Notes: generated from the sequence alone by a model not told the origin. A stretch of DNA of 7,924 nt from CAZTKP01 sp964614215 (GCA_964614215.1 CAZTKP010000119.1:1-7924); one strand, 5' to 3'. Positions 1 to 6,532 are shown, numbered from the stretch's first letter. Made by a program: numbers and translations.

Positions 1-37
1 CGCAAAGAGTTCAGTTACCAATCGTTTCAACGTTCGT

Positions 38-424
38 TCACCGTTGCCGAAAATGTAGATGGATCTGGAGGTCGGTGAAGAAGATCTTTTTATCTAGTTT
101 TTTATTAACGACGGTGATGTTTGTCTTATCTACCATGCCGGGATGTCCGAAGGGGCAGGGGAACTTTCCTCTCATGCTTTCAACAAGGATTTCAAAGTGG
201 TCGACATCAACCCAGTCTTCAACGGCTTCAAGGCCTATGTTTCTGAAATGTTTCATTTTTTCGGCAATCTTCTCGTGAGTTAGTCCAAGTCTGTTAACCT
301 GAGCGTCATCATCGGTGAGGATGTCAATTAGATTTCTTTTGTCAGTTCCGAGAAATCCTTCAGGAGTTATGACTCCGCGTCTAAGCTGCTCCTGAATTTT
401 TTTAAGTCCGGGTGACTGTTTCAT
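38..424 (-). CDS. Conserved small protein with CPFGHPG motif, last visible gene of the nqr operon
   Basis: I do not recognise a function. The 128-residue product is soluble, with no signal peptide or membrane segment. Its N-terminal half is helical and charged; it carries a PEGFLG stretch (about residues 21-26) and a PCPFGHPG motif (89-96), followed by a beta-rich stretch (TNITVVNKKL, 101-110) and TDLQIHL (117-123). Cys90 with His94 could bind a metal, but this is inference. From memory, proteins with a similar CPFGHPG plus SDL-IHL pattern run on for some 15-20 more residues, so the end here (HFRQR) looks short. Two ATG codons are adjacent; the second (424) is preferred because an AGGAG site overlapping the nqrF stop codon is 5 nt from it and only 2 nt from the first (427). 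It lies a few bases after nqrF and is almost certainly translated from the same transcript. Confidence is high that it is a gene and low for any role. Confidence 0.75.
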   Translation of the reverse strand: MKQSPGLKKIQEQLRRGVITPEGFLGTDKRNLIDILTDDDAQVNRLGLTHEKIAEKMKHFRNIGLEAVEDWVDVDHFEILVESMRGKFPCPFGHPGMVDKTNITVVNKKLDKKIFFTDLQIHLHFRQR

Positions 425-432
425 CATTACTC

Positions 433-1539
433 CTATCCGAAATCATCGTAAAAGATCTGCTCCTCAGAAACTCCTGCTTCTATCAGAGCTTCTTTATACG
501 AATTGACAACTTTAGTTCCTGCGCAAAGATAAGCCTCTGTATTTTCTGGATCTTTCACATAATCTTTAACAAGGTTGTTGAGTCTTCCCGTCTCTCCTTT
601 CCAGTCATCTTCAGGACGACTTAAAGCAGGAACGAATTTAAAGTTCGGAAGTTGCTTTTCTAGTTTACCCATCTCTTCGATCAGAAAAAGATCACATTTT
701 TTCTTACATCCGAAAAGGTAGGTGACTTTTCTATCGTTGTTCTTTTCAGCCATATCAAGAAGTATTGAATTCATCGGAGCCATTCCCGAACCAGTTGCCA
801 TCATGATGATGTCTTTCTGGGTATCTCTCAGGAAAAAATCTCCGTAAGCTCCGTTAAACTTTATACTTTCTCCGACTTTCATGTGCTTATGAACGTAAGT
901 TGTACATATCCCGTTCGGTACAAGTTTGATCTGGAGCTTGACCTTGTTTTTGAGAGATGGTTGAGAACTGACTGAATATGCACGATATACAGGTTCATCT
1001 GTAAGTTCGTATTCAGGAACTTCGATCTGAATGAACTGGCCTGCCTTAAATTCAATTTCTGAAGGATCTTCGAGGCTTATCTCTACTTCCTTAATGTCGT
1101 GAGTAAGGTCAGTGAGATTGGTAACTTTCGCCTCATACTCCTTAATATTAAAAAGCTCTTCAGGAATTGTGAGCTCCATGTCGTTCTTAACTTTAAGCTG
1201 ACAACTGAGTCTGATATTTTTCTTCTGTTCTTCGTCACTGAGCCACGGAAGTTCAGTCGGCAGAAAATCGCCGCCGCCGGAATCGACCTGAATTTTACAA
1301 AGTCCGCATGAACCGCGTCCTCCACAGGCAGAAGGAATGAAAATTCCCTCACTTTTCAGTGCATTAAGAAGAGGCTGTCCACCATCAACTATCAGTTCTT
1401 TGTCTTTATTTATCTTGAGCTTCTTTTCGCCGTAATTTCCAATAGTTGCGTCGGCAATAACCATGAGTATGGATAGAAATACAGCGATGCCCGAAACAAC
1501 AGCTATACTTTGAAAAAGTTCGATCCACTGAAAATCCAT
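433..1539 (-). CDS. nqrF: Na+-translocating NADH:quinone oxidoreductase subunit F
   Basis: NADH-oxidising entry subunit of Na+-NQR, anchored in the cytoplasmic membrane with its catalytic domains in the cytoplasm. The 368-aa product has an N-terminal membrane helix (about 7-30), then a ferredoxin domain with Cys72, Cys78, Cys81 and Cys113 in the plant-type 2Fe-2S spacing. A ferredoxin-NADP reductase-like module follows, with the FAD motif RAYS (186-189), the nucleotide-binding stretch ATGSGMAPMNS (248-258) and the C-terminal DDFG ending typical of NqrF. It is about 40 residues shorter than the Vibrio protein. One oddity is that the usual CGPPxM motif near the C-terminus reads CAGTKVV (339-345). 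The start codon shares one base with the nqrE stop (TGATG), with an AGGA site 8 nt upstream, so translation is coupled. The transmembrane anchor plus the ferredoxin and reductase domains separate it from soluble reductases; Rnf has no such subunit. Confidence 0.95.
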   Translation of the reverse strand: MDFQWIELFQSIAVVSGIAVFLSILMVIADATIGNYGEKKLKINKDKELIVDGGQPLLNALKSEGIFIPSACGGRGSCGLCKIQVDSGGGDFLPTELPWLSDEEQKKNIRLSCQLKVKNDMELTIPEELFNIKEYEAKVTNLTDLTHDIKEVEISLEDPSEIEFKAGQFIQIEVPEYELTDEPVYRAYSVSSQPSLKNKVKLQIKLVPNGICTTYVHKHMKVGESIKFNGAYGDFFLRDTQKDIIMMATGSGMAPMNSILLDMAEKNNDRKVTYLFGCKKKCDLFLIEEMGKLEKQLPNFKFVPALSRPEDDWKGETGRLNNLVKDYVKDPENTEAYLCAGTKVVNSYKEALIEAGVSEEQIFYDDFG

Positions 1540-2138
1540 CAGTTAAGTCCTATCATTCCTGTAAAACCCATAAAAGCCATCGACATGATCCCTGCAATTA
1601 TCAGTGCAATTCCTGCGCCTTCAAGACCTTTAGGGATTCTGTTCTTTTCAATTTTCTGTCTTATTCCAGCCATTGCAATTATTGCGATAAGCCAGCCAAC
1701 GCCGCTGCCTGCACCGAATGCGACAGACTGGGCAAGAGTATAGTTTCTGATTATCATGAACAGACTCACACCTAAAATTGCGCAGTTAACAGTGATGAGC
1801 GGAAGAAAGATGCCGAGAGCGTTGTAAAGCGCTTCGCTCGTCCTTTCGATTATCATTTCAACAAGCTGAACAAAAGCGGCGATAACTATAATAAAAACAA
1901 TGTATTTGAAGTGTTCAAGACCGAACGGAACAAGCAGAAAATGGTGAATAAGCCAGTTGATCGCACTAGTTGCGGTCATGACGAAAATAACTGCCATTCC
2001 AAGTCCGAAGGCTGTCTCGATCTTCCTTGAAACTGCAAGGAAGGAGCACATTCCAAGGTAAAGAGTCAGCAGAATATTGCTGGTGAACGCCGCTGCAAAG
2101 AAGATGGCGAAAACACCGAGACCTGAATACTCGCTCAT
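1539..2138 (-). CDS. nqrE: Na+-translocating NADH:quinone oxidoreductase subunit E
   Basis: Integral membrane subunit of about six helices that pairs with NqrD to form the Na+ pathway. The length (199 aa) is normal for the family. LGMCSFLAVSRK near the N-terminus and LYNALGIFLPLITVNCAI (residues 104-121) are hallmarks of NqrE. Cys31 and Cys119 match the conserved pair that, with the two NqrD cysteines, holds the intramembrane iron-sulfur centre in the Vibrio cholerae enzyme. The paralogous RnfA has the same fold; NqrE is preferred from the motif wording and from the adjacent nqrF. The start overlaps the nqrD stop by 4 nt (ATGA), and a strong AAGGAGG site lies upstream inside nqrD. Confidence 0.95.
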   Translation of the reverse strand: MSEYSGLGVFAIFFAAAFTSNILLTLYLGMCSFLAVSRKIETAFGLGMAVIFVMTATSAINWLIHHFLLVPFGLEHFKYIVFIIVIAAFVQLVEMIIERTSEALYNALGIFLPLITVNCAILGVSLFMIIRNYTLAQSVAFGAGSGVGWLIAIIAMAGIRQKIEKNRIPKGLEGAGIALIIAGIMSMAFMGFTGMIGLN

Positions 2139-2737
2139 GCTGCCTCCTCCTTAATTAGTTTTCCCTTAACGATCCAGATGAAGACCGCAAGCATGAAAAA
2201 TGCTCCGGGAGCCATCACCATTATTGACCAGTTTACCCACCAGTCACCAAGAACCTGAACGCCCCAGATCGTTCCGCTTCCCATCAACTCTCTGAAAAAG
2301 GCTATGACTAAAAGCACATACGAATATCCGATCCCTGAAGTCAGTCCATCGATAAATGAGATTCCGGGTTTATTGTTTAAAGCAAACGCTTCAGCTCTAC
2401 CCATGATTATGCAGTTAGTTATGATGAGTCCGACGTAAGGGCCGAGCTGTCTTGAAATATCAGGGACGTATGCTTTTAAAATTATATCCACAAGGATCAC
2501 GTAGGAAGCGATTATCAGAGTCGATACCATCATCCTGATCCGTGAAGGGATCCACTTTCTAAGGACAGATACAGTCGCATTTGAAAGAGCTGTGACAAAG
2601 ATGAGCCCCAGACTCATAACCACAGTGTTTTCAAGGACATTGGTCACAGCTAGAGTGGAGCATATTCCTAAGATCTGAACAAAGACAGGGTTATCTCTTC
2701 CAAGATTTGCCATTGTGAGCTTTCCTATCTTTTTCAT
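2135..2737 (-). CDS. nqrD: Na+-translocating NADH:quinone oxidoreductase subunit D
   Basis: Hydrophobic partner of NqrE in the membrane core of Na+-NQR. The 200-aa length is typical. The sequence follows Vibrio NqrD closely: LGICSTLAVTNVLE (23-36), VTALSNATVS (48-57), LKAYVPDIS (87-95), VGLIITNCIIMGRAEAFA (102-119) and FFRELMGSG (147-155). Cys26 and Cys109 correspond to the conserved cysteines of the intramembrane iron site. The ATG at 2737 is chosen because an AAGGAG site overlapping the nqrC stop lies 6 nt upstream; the internal Met9 has no comparable site. RnfE is the paralogous alternative but the context is Nqr. Confidence 0.95.
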   Translation of the reverse strand: MKKIGKLTMANLGRDNPVFVQILGICSTLAVTNVLENTVVMSLGLIFVTALSNATVSVLRKWIPSRIRMMVSTLIIASYVILVDIILKAYVPDISRQLGPYVGLIITNCIIMGRAEAFALNNKPGISFIDGLTSGIGYSYVLLVIAFFRELMGSGTIWGVQVLGDWWVNWSIMVMAPGAFFMLAVFIWIVKGKLIKEEAA

Positions 2738-2740
2738 CTG

Positions 2741-3322
2741 CTACTCCTTGTTCTCAAGCGTGGAGTTTACAATATTTTTAACAGCTGTCGTTGTCACAGT
2801 CGCTCCTGTAATTGCGTCAAATTCCGTATCATTTCCACTTTTTCCCTCAGGAACAAATGTCATCGGCCCTTTTTTTCCTCTAAACTGTTCCTTGAACCAG
2901 CTTTCATCTATTCTTGCTCCGAGTCCCGGAGTTTCAGACTGCTTGATAAAACTGATCCCTGAAATAGTTCCGTCAGCAGAAAAACCGACGTGTGCGATTA
3001 TCTCTCCCCAAAGCCCTGAGCCGGAAACAGTCTTAACAGTGACGATGCCTCTTTCGCTTTTCACTTCATATTTAAAAGGAGGCGTTGTCGTTATTATCTT
3101 TACAGAGTTTTTAAATGTTTCTTCAATTTTTTCAGGATCTTGCGGTGTTTTAACTCCGGCAGTGTAAAGAACTGAACTTTTTAGGAAAAGAGATTCATTA
3201 CGCTTTACAATATCCTTTGTTGAAATGTGTACGGCAGAAATGATCGAGACAAAAAAAGTGGTAATAAAAAACATGAAAAGCACCATAAGAATGCGTTGCT
3301 TTGTTTTGTTTTTCTTGCTCAT
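2741..3322 (-). CDS. nqrC: Na+-translocating NADH:quinone oxidoreductase subunit C
   Basis: FMN-carrying subunit with one N-terminal membrane helix (about 11-31) and a periplasmic flavin-binding domain. SETPGLGARI (129-138) is the FMN_bind family signature, and TGATVT (172-177) fits the flavinylation motif, with Thr177 the likely attachment site for covalent FMN. GSGLWGEI (101-108) resembles the GLW motif of NqrC rather than RnfG. At 193 aa it is much shorter than Vibrio NqrC (about 257), nearer to RnfG in length. Attachment of FMN requires an ApbE-type flavin transferase, which is not in this window. The start overlaps the nqrB stop by 4 nt (ATGA) with only a weak purine stretch upstream, so expression probably depends on translational coupling to nqrB. 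Confidence 0.93.
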   Translation of the reverse strand: MSKKNKTKQRILMVLFMFFITTFFVSIISAVHISTKDIVKRNESLFLKSSVLYTAGVKTPQDPEKIEETFKNSVKIITTTPPFKYEVKSERGIVTVKTVSGSGLWGEIIAHVGFSADGTISGISFIKQSETPGLGARIDESWFKEQFRGKKGPMTFVPEGKSGNDTEFDAITGATVTTTAVKNIVNSTLENKE

Positions 3323-4263
3323 TTCGCCGCCGCCTTTTTCTTTTTCTGATAGTTTGTTATCGCAAGATCAGTAACAGGAGCGAACATATTAGCAAGCAGG
3401 ATGGCGAACATCATTCCCTCAGGCCAGACTGAAAAAGTTCTGATAAGAGATGTAAGCGTTCCTATCATAATACCGTAAACTATTTGAGCTTCCTTTTTCT
3501 TGGGAGCTGAAACAGGGTCTGTCGCCATAAAAAAGAGTCCAAGCATAAATCCGCCTGCAAGAACGGAGGTGAGAGGATCGATCTTTGTGAAATCGAAATA
3601 CCGGAAGATTGCCTGAAAAATTACCATACTGATGAAAGTCCAGTGAATTATCGATCTGTTGGCTATCTTTTTCCAGTAGAGATAAATTCCTCCCGCCATT
3701 ACTGCAAGTGCGCTTGTTTCTCCGAGACTTCCCGGAATGTTTCCCAGAAAAGCCTTGAGATAGAACCAGGAGTCAACTTCTCCGGTCGTGAGAACTGTGG
3801 CTGAAGTAACAGCATCAGGCTGCCAGCTCAGCAGTCCGCCTAGAAGTGAAGTCGAAGGTTCGACCCATGTTCCCGTCATGTAGCCTGCAAAAGTAACATA
3901 GATAAAAGCTCTTCCGACAAGTGCGGGATTGAAGATGTTCTTTCCGAATCCGCCGAAAACCATCTTTCCGAACACAACGGCAAAAACAATTCCCACCGTG
4001 GCCATCCACAGTGGAAGAGAGGGAGGAAGAGTCAGAGCAAAAAGCAGGTTGGTGACAAAAACACTTGAATTTACAGGTTCTTTATAGTGTCTTGCAAAAA
4101 CATATTCAGCTAAGAAACCGAAGATATTTACAATAGCGATCATAGCTAGAGCGCGCCATCCGAAAAAATAGATCGAGGCAACTGAGGCCGGAACAAGTGC
4201 GTAGAGAACTGTTTTCATAGGGCCGAGCCAGGCGATAACAGGTTTCTTCTTAAGTTCAGTCAT
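3319..4263 (-). CDS. nqrB: Na+-translocating NADH:quinone oxidoreductase subunit B
   Basis: Large membrane subunit of the NqrB/RnfD family that carries covalent FMN and, in studied enzymes, riboflavin. The product is 314 aa with many membrane helices. Family signatures include FVTNLLFALTLPPSLPLW, FGGFGKNIFNPALVGRAF, FLGNIPGSLGETS, LFFMATDPVSAP and PEGMMFAILLANMFAP, all closely matching Vibrio NqrB. DAVTSATVLTT contains the expected flavinylated Thr in the SAT triplet. It is about 100 residues shorter than the Vibrio protein, mainly at the N-terminus and in loops, so it looks compact. The frame stays open to a TTG at 4290, but the ATG at 4263 has an AGGAG site 8 nt upstream and gives a better N-terminus. 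It overlaps the end of the HMA gene by 8 nt. The usual upstream partner nqrA is missing. Confidence 0.94.
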   Translation of the reverse strand: MTELKKKPVIAWLGPMKTVLYALVPASVASIYFFGWRALAMIAIVNIFGFLAEYVFARHYKEPVNSSVFVTNLLFALTLPPSLPLWMATVGIVFAVVFGKMVFGGFGKNIFNPALVGRAFIYVTFAGYMTGTWVEPSTSLLGGLLSWQPDAVTSATVLTTGEVDSWFYLKAFLGNIPGSLGETSALAVMAGGIYLYWKKIANRSIIHWTFISMVIFQAIFRYFDFTKIDPLTSVLAGGFMLGLFFMATDPVSAPKKKEAQIVYGIMIGTLTSLIRTFSVWPEGMMFAILLANMFAPVTDLAITNYQKKKKAAAK

Positions 4264-4495
4264 CACTGACACTCCTGCACGAGCCGTCAATTTCTGAGCT
4301 GTGCCCTAGTTTGTCAATAATTTCAACGATTTTATCTAAGGTTGAGGCGTCGCCTTCATAAGTTACAGTAATTGTTTTCAGACCGACATTAACGATAACA
4401 TCGTCTACATTTTCAAGCTTTCTTCCCGCTTTTTCTATTGCGTATGAACAGTTCCCGCAGAAGCTGCCTTTTATTTTAAGGATTCCTTTCTTCAA
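4256..4495 (-). CDS. Small heavy-metal-associated (HMA) domain protein
   Basis: Single-domain 79-aa protein of the HMA/CopZ-like metallochaperone fold: strand GILKIKG, the metal site GSFCGNCSYAIEKAG (Cys13 and Cys16 as CxxC), strand VDDVIVNVGLKTITVTYEG, and a second helix DKIVEIIDKLGH. Such domains usually bind Cu(I) or other soft metal ions. An additional Cys73 sits in the tail. The start is TTG: no ATG or GTG precedes the first conserved strand, and the upstream gene stops 2 nt away, with GGAAGA about 9 nt before the TTG. The end overlaps the nqrB start by 8 nt, so the two are translationally coupled. Metal identity and partner are unknown. A role in metal delivery related to NQR is only an inference from position; a cation ATPase or other acceptor may lie elsewhere. 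Confidence 0.85.
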   Translation of the reverse strand: MKKGILKIKGSFCGNCSYAIEKAGRKLENVDDVIVNVGLKTITVTYEGDASTLDKIVEIIDKLGHSSEIDGSCRSVSDD

Positions 4496-4497
4496 AA

Positions 4498-4794
4498 CTA
4501 AATATCTTCCAGTCCCAGAGTCACATCTTCGGCGACGCCAATAAAAAGTTTTATGTTCATGCCGTGAGACTGAAAAAGTTTTTTGATCTCGGTATAGAGA
4601 AGATTCTTCAGTTCTTCCTTGTCCTCGTATTTGTATTCGCCGACGTATGTGAATTTAGGAAGGGTCGTCAACTGGTCATCAGCAGTCTTTATCTGTGAGT
4701 ACAGTCCCATTTCCTCAAGTTCGCCGTTAAAGAAGTCGTAGTCGAAATTCTCAAAGTTATCAATATCATAGCTCATAAAGACAAAGTAATGCAT
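4498..4794 (-). CDS. Uncharacterised 98-aa protein, possibly ferredoxin-like (SinR/Cas2-like) fold
   Basis: I do not recognise a firm family. The acidic soluble product opens with a hydrophobic strand ending in YFVFMSYDI, then a helix (FNGELEEMGL), a strand pair around LPKFTYVGEYKY, a long helix (KEELKNLLYTEIKKLFQSHG) and a last strand KLFIGVAE. This beta-alpha-beta-beta-alpha-beta order suggests a ferredoxin-like fold, and the opening resembles small SinR-like or Cas2-like proteins that begin with VSYDI or MSYDL. No catalytic motif is evident, and no CRISPR repeats or cas genes are present, so an adaptation role is not supported. It starts at ATG with GAGG 5-6 nt upstream, begins 8 nt after the PfpI-family gene stops and ends 2 nt before the HMA gene, so it is part of the operon. 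Confidence 0.7.
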   Translation of the reverse strand: MHYFVFMSYDIDNFENFDYDFFNGELEEMGLYSQIKTADDQLTTLPKFTYVGEYKYEDKEELKNLLYTEIKKLFQSHGMNIKLFIGVAEDVTLGLEDI

Positions 4795-4802
4795 GTGGCC
4801 TC

Positions 4803-5345
4803 TTATTCAGTAAGTTTTCTTATAACCGCTTCTGCAAAATCCTGTGCCGCAGTGGGACCGTTTCCTGTAACGATGTTTCCGTCTGTCACGACATTTTCGT
4901 TTACAAACTGTGCGCCGCTGTCTTCCATGACACTGCTTGTTTTTTTGCCGTACTCGGGGTCATCTCCAAGCCACACGGTGGTCTTTTTTCCGTTAACGAT
5001 GCCTGCTTTTGCAAGAATTGTGGGGGCCCAGCAGATGGCTCCGAGAACCTTGCTGTTCCTGGAGTTCTTTGCGATCTCTACTGCTCTCCTGTCTGCTCTC
5101 ACGTCGGGAACTCCTGCTCCGCCGACGAAAATTACGGCATCAAAACTTTTTTCATCGACTTCGTCAAGAGTTGTCTCAACGTTGAACTGAGCTCCGAACA
5201 TACCGGTTGCGATACCTTTTCTAAGGCTTGCAACAGTGACAATAGCTCCCTCGTCATTAAAAGTTTTAAAAGGTACTTCAAATTCCTCGTCCCTGAATTT
5301 TTCGGGAGCAATGATCATAAGGATCTTTTTTGCTTCAAGTCTCAT
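4803..5345 (-). CDS. DJ-1/PfpI family protein (class I glutamine amidotransferase-like)
   Basis: Soluble 180-aa protein of the DJ-1/ThiJ/PfpI superfamily, which contains deglycases, chaperones, peptidases and stress proteins. The layout is typical: strand KILMIIAPEKFRDEEFEVP with the conserved acidic residue near position 20, DAVIFVGGAGVPDV (69-82), the nucleophile elbow LGAICWAPTILAKAG (101-115) with Cys105, and TGNGPTAAQDFAEAV near the end. In many PfpI proteins the residue after the nucleophile Cys is His, forming a Cys-His pair; here it is Trp106, so the exact activity cannot be assumed. The ATG at 5345 has GGAGGT 4 nt upstream and is preferred over the ATG at 5357. It overlaps the end of the upstream gene by 11 nt, which indicates coupled translation. 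Confidence 0.9.
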   Translation of the reverse strand: MRLEAKKILMIIAPEKFRDEEFEVPFKTFNDEGAIVTVASLRKGIATGMFGAQFNVETTLDEVDEKSFDAVIFVGGAGVPDVRADRRAVEIAKNSRNSKVLGAICWAPTILAKAGIVNGKKTTVWLGDDPEYGKKTSSVMEDSGAQFVNENVVTDGNIVTGNGPTAAQDFAEAVIRKLTE

Positions 5346-6522
5346 CGTTACCTCCATGACATTCGTCTTTCCAGAGATGCTGTCTCTGGTATCTTATAAC
5401 GTTCCTAAGAACTCTCTTTCTAACTGCTGTTGTCTGATTTTTCTTATATTCTTCATGACTTGCACGACCTTCCCGGCTTTCTGTATAGCTGTCTTCATCA
5501 AGTATCTGCAATTCAAAAGGAAAAAAGAACTTGTACTCAATACTGGCATTAAAAGGATCTTTTATCCTGATGAGCTGTCTGCTTGTAAGCTGGACGGAAG
5601 AGTACATTGTTGAAGAATAGATATTCTGTTCTCTGATTATTTTATCGGTCTGCTGTTCTTTCTGCTGCGGCGGGATCTCAAGATAGCGTTCAAGAAACTC
5701 TTCGACGTCATCTTCTTTCCAGTTTGCGAGGTCGTGAGCTTTCAGCTCTTCTATTCCTTCGAGAAATCTCTGTACATTTATAAGGTTGTTCCTGGTTCTG
5801 CTGGGCTTTACGTTTGCAAAAGAGATAACATGCTGATATGTGAAGTATTTCAGGACAAGAATGACATCAAGTTTGCTGTATGTCACGATTCTCACACCGA
5901 TCCTGTCAAAGATGTCGGCGGTAACGTTCTCTCGTTTATGGAGAAGTTTCATGATTATGCTTTCCCGGCTTTTTTCATTTTTCATCTCGAACATTTTCAG
6001 TTTGATCTGATTTTCACCGTTACCGAGAATATACTCGTGATCTCTCGTTACATGAAGATGTTCCATGAATCTGGAGAATATCTGTCTTTTGATGCCGGGC
6101 ATGAAGTTCTTTGCGAGATCGTTCTCGACATGAGTAATAGTGTGGGCGACTCTAAGTATTGCGCAGGCCCATGACTGGAGAAGGCTTTTTGTTTTTTCTG
6201 AAGCCATGATCATAAAGTCGACAACATCCTCGTTATAGAGAATTTCGGGAGGAATTACCAGATGCGGATCTTTTCCCTCTGGATCTTCAAGAAGGTGACT
6301 GCTTATGAACTTTTTGGCTTCGGCAAGAATTGAGGCGACCTTCTGTTTAACCTGAGGATCATTAAGGTCATATCCGTACTTTTTGATATAGTCCAGAGCG
6401 TCTTCACGGTTGTGCAGATTAAGCCTGTCGATGTCGATGAAACTCTCCTGAGAGAACACAACGTTGAACAGTTCATAGGGAAATTTAAGGAAATTCTTTT
6501 CAAGTTTATTCTTTTTGTTCAT
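5335..6522 (-). CDS. Diverged RelA/SpoT synthetase-like protein, first gene of the operon
   Basis: The 395-aa soluble protein is not one I can assign to a characterised enzyme. Residues about 185-365 can be laid on a RelA/SpoT (p)ppGpp synthetase domain: SIIMKLLHKRENV resembles the basic segment after the ATP-binding loop; ADIFDRIGVRIV (202-213) matches the Asp-containing metal-binding strand (Asp206); IYSSTMYSSV (301-310) resembles the GYQSIHTTV strand; FPFELQI (334-340) matches the EIQIRT strand with the catalytic Glu (Glu337); and SHEEYKKN resembles the AAHWAYK helix. An insertion of roughly 50 residues lies between two of these elements. The N-terminal 170 residues are mainly helical, with no recognised HD hydrolase motif. 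It may belong to a domain family catalogued as TIGR04552, but that is from memory and unverified. Start 6522 has GAGGT 5 nt upstream and lies below the promoter; an in-frame ATG at 6585 is less likely. Confidence is high as a gene and moderate for the fold. Confidence 0.8.
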   Translation of the reverse strand: MNKKNKLEKNFLKFPYELFNVVFSQESFIDIDRLNLHNREDALDYIKKYGYDLNDPQVKQKVASILAEAKKFISSHLLEDPEGKDPHLVIPPEILYNEDVVDFMIMASEKTKSLLQSWACAILRVAHTITHVENDLAKNFMPGIKRQIFSRFMEHLHVTRDHEYILGNGENQIKLKMFEMKNEKSRESIIMKLLHKRENVTADIFDRIGVRIVTYSKLDVILVLKYFTYQHVISFANVKPSRTRNNLINVQRFLEGIEELKAHDLANWKEDDVEEFLERYLEIPPQQKEQQTDKIIREQNIYSSTMYSSVQLTSRQLIRIKDPFNASIEYKFFFPFELQILDEDSYTESREGRASHEEYKKNQTTAVRKRVLRNVIRYQRQHLWKDECHGGNDET

Positions 6523-6527
6523 CACCC

Positions 6528-6532
6528 ACCTC
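6528..6532 (-). promoter_or_regulatory. Ribosome binding site deciding the start of the lead operon gene
   Basis: GAGGT on the minus strand lies 5 nt before the ATG at 6522. It supports this start over the in-frame ATG at 6585, whose translation would require a transcript beginning upstream of the promoter called at 6548-6576. Confidence 0.75.

Noticed and set aside
2715..3167. Plus-strand open frame of about 150 codons opposite nqrC
   Set aside because: It is antisense to a well-supported gene, has no ribosome binding site worth noting and no recognisable domain.
433..4263. Rnf complex instead of Nqr
   Set aside because: There is no RnfB or RnfC, an NqrF-type reductase with membrane anchor, ferredoxin and FAD domains is present, and the NqrD, NqrE and NqrC motif wording matches Nqr.
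4264..4290. TTG at 4290 as the nqrB start
   Set aside because: No suitable ribosome binding site precedes it, whereas the ATG at 4263 has AGGAG at 8 nt and gives a family-like N-terminus.
4498..4794. CRISPR-associated Cas2
   Set aside because: No repeats, spacers or other cas genes are present; only the first strand resembles Cas2.
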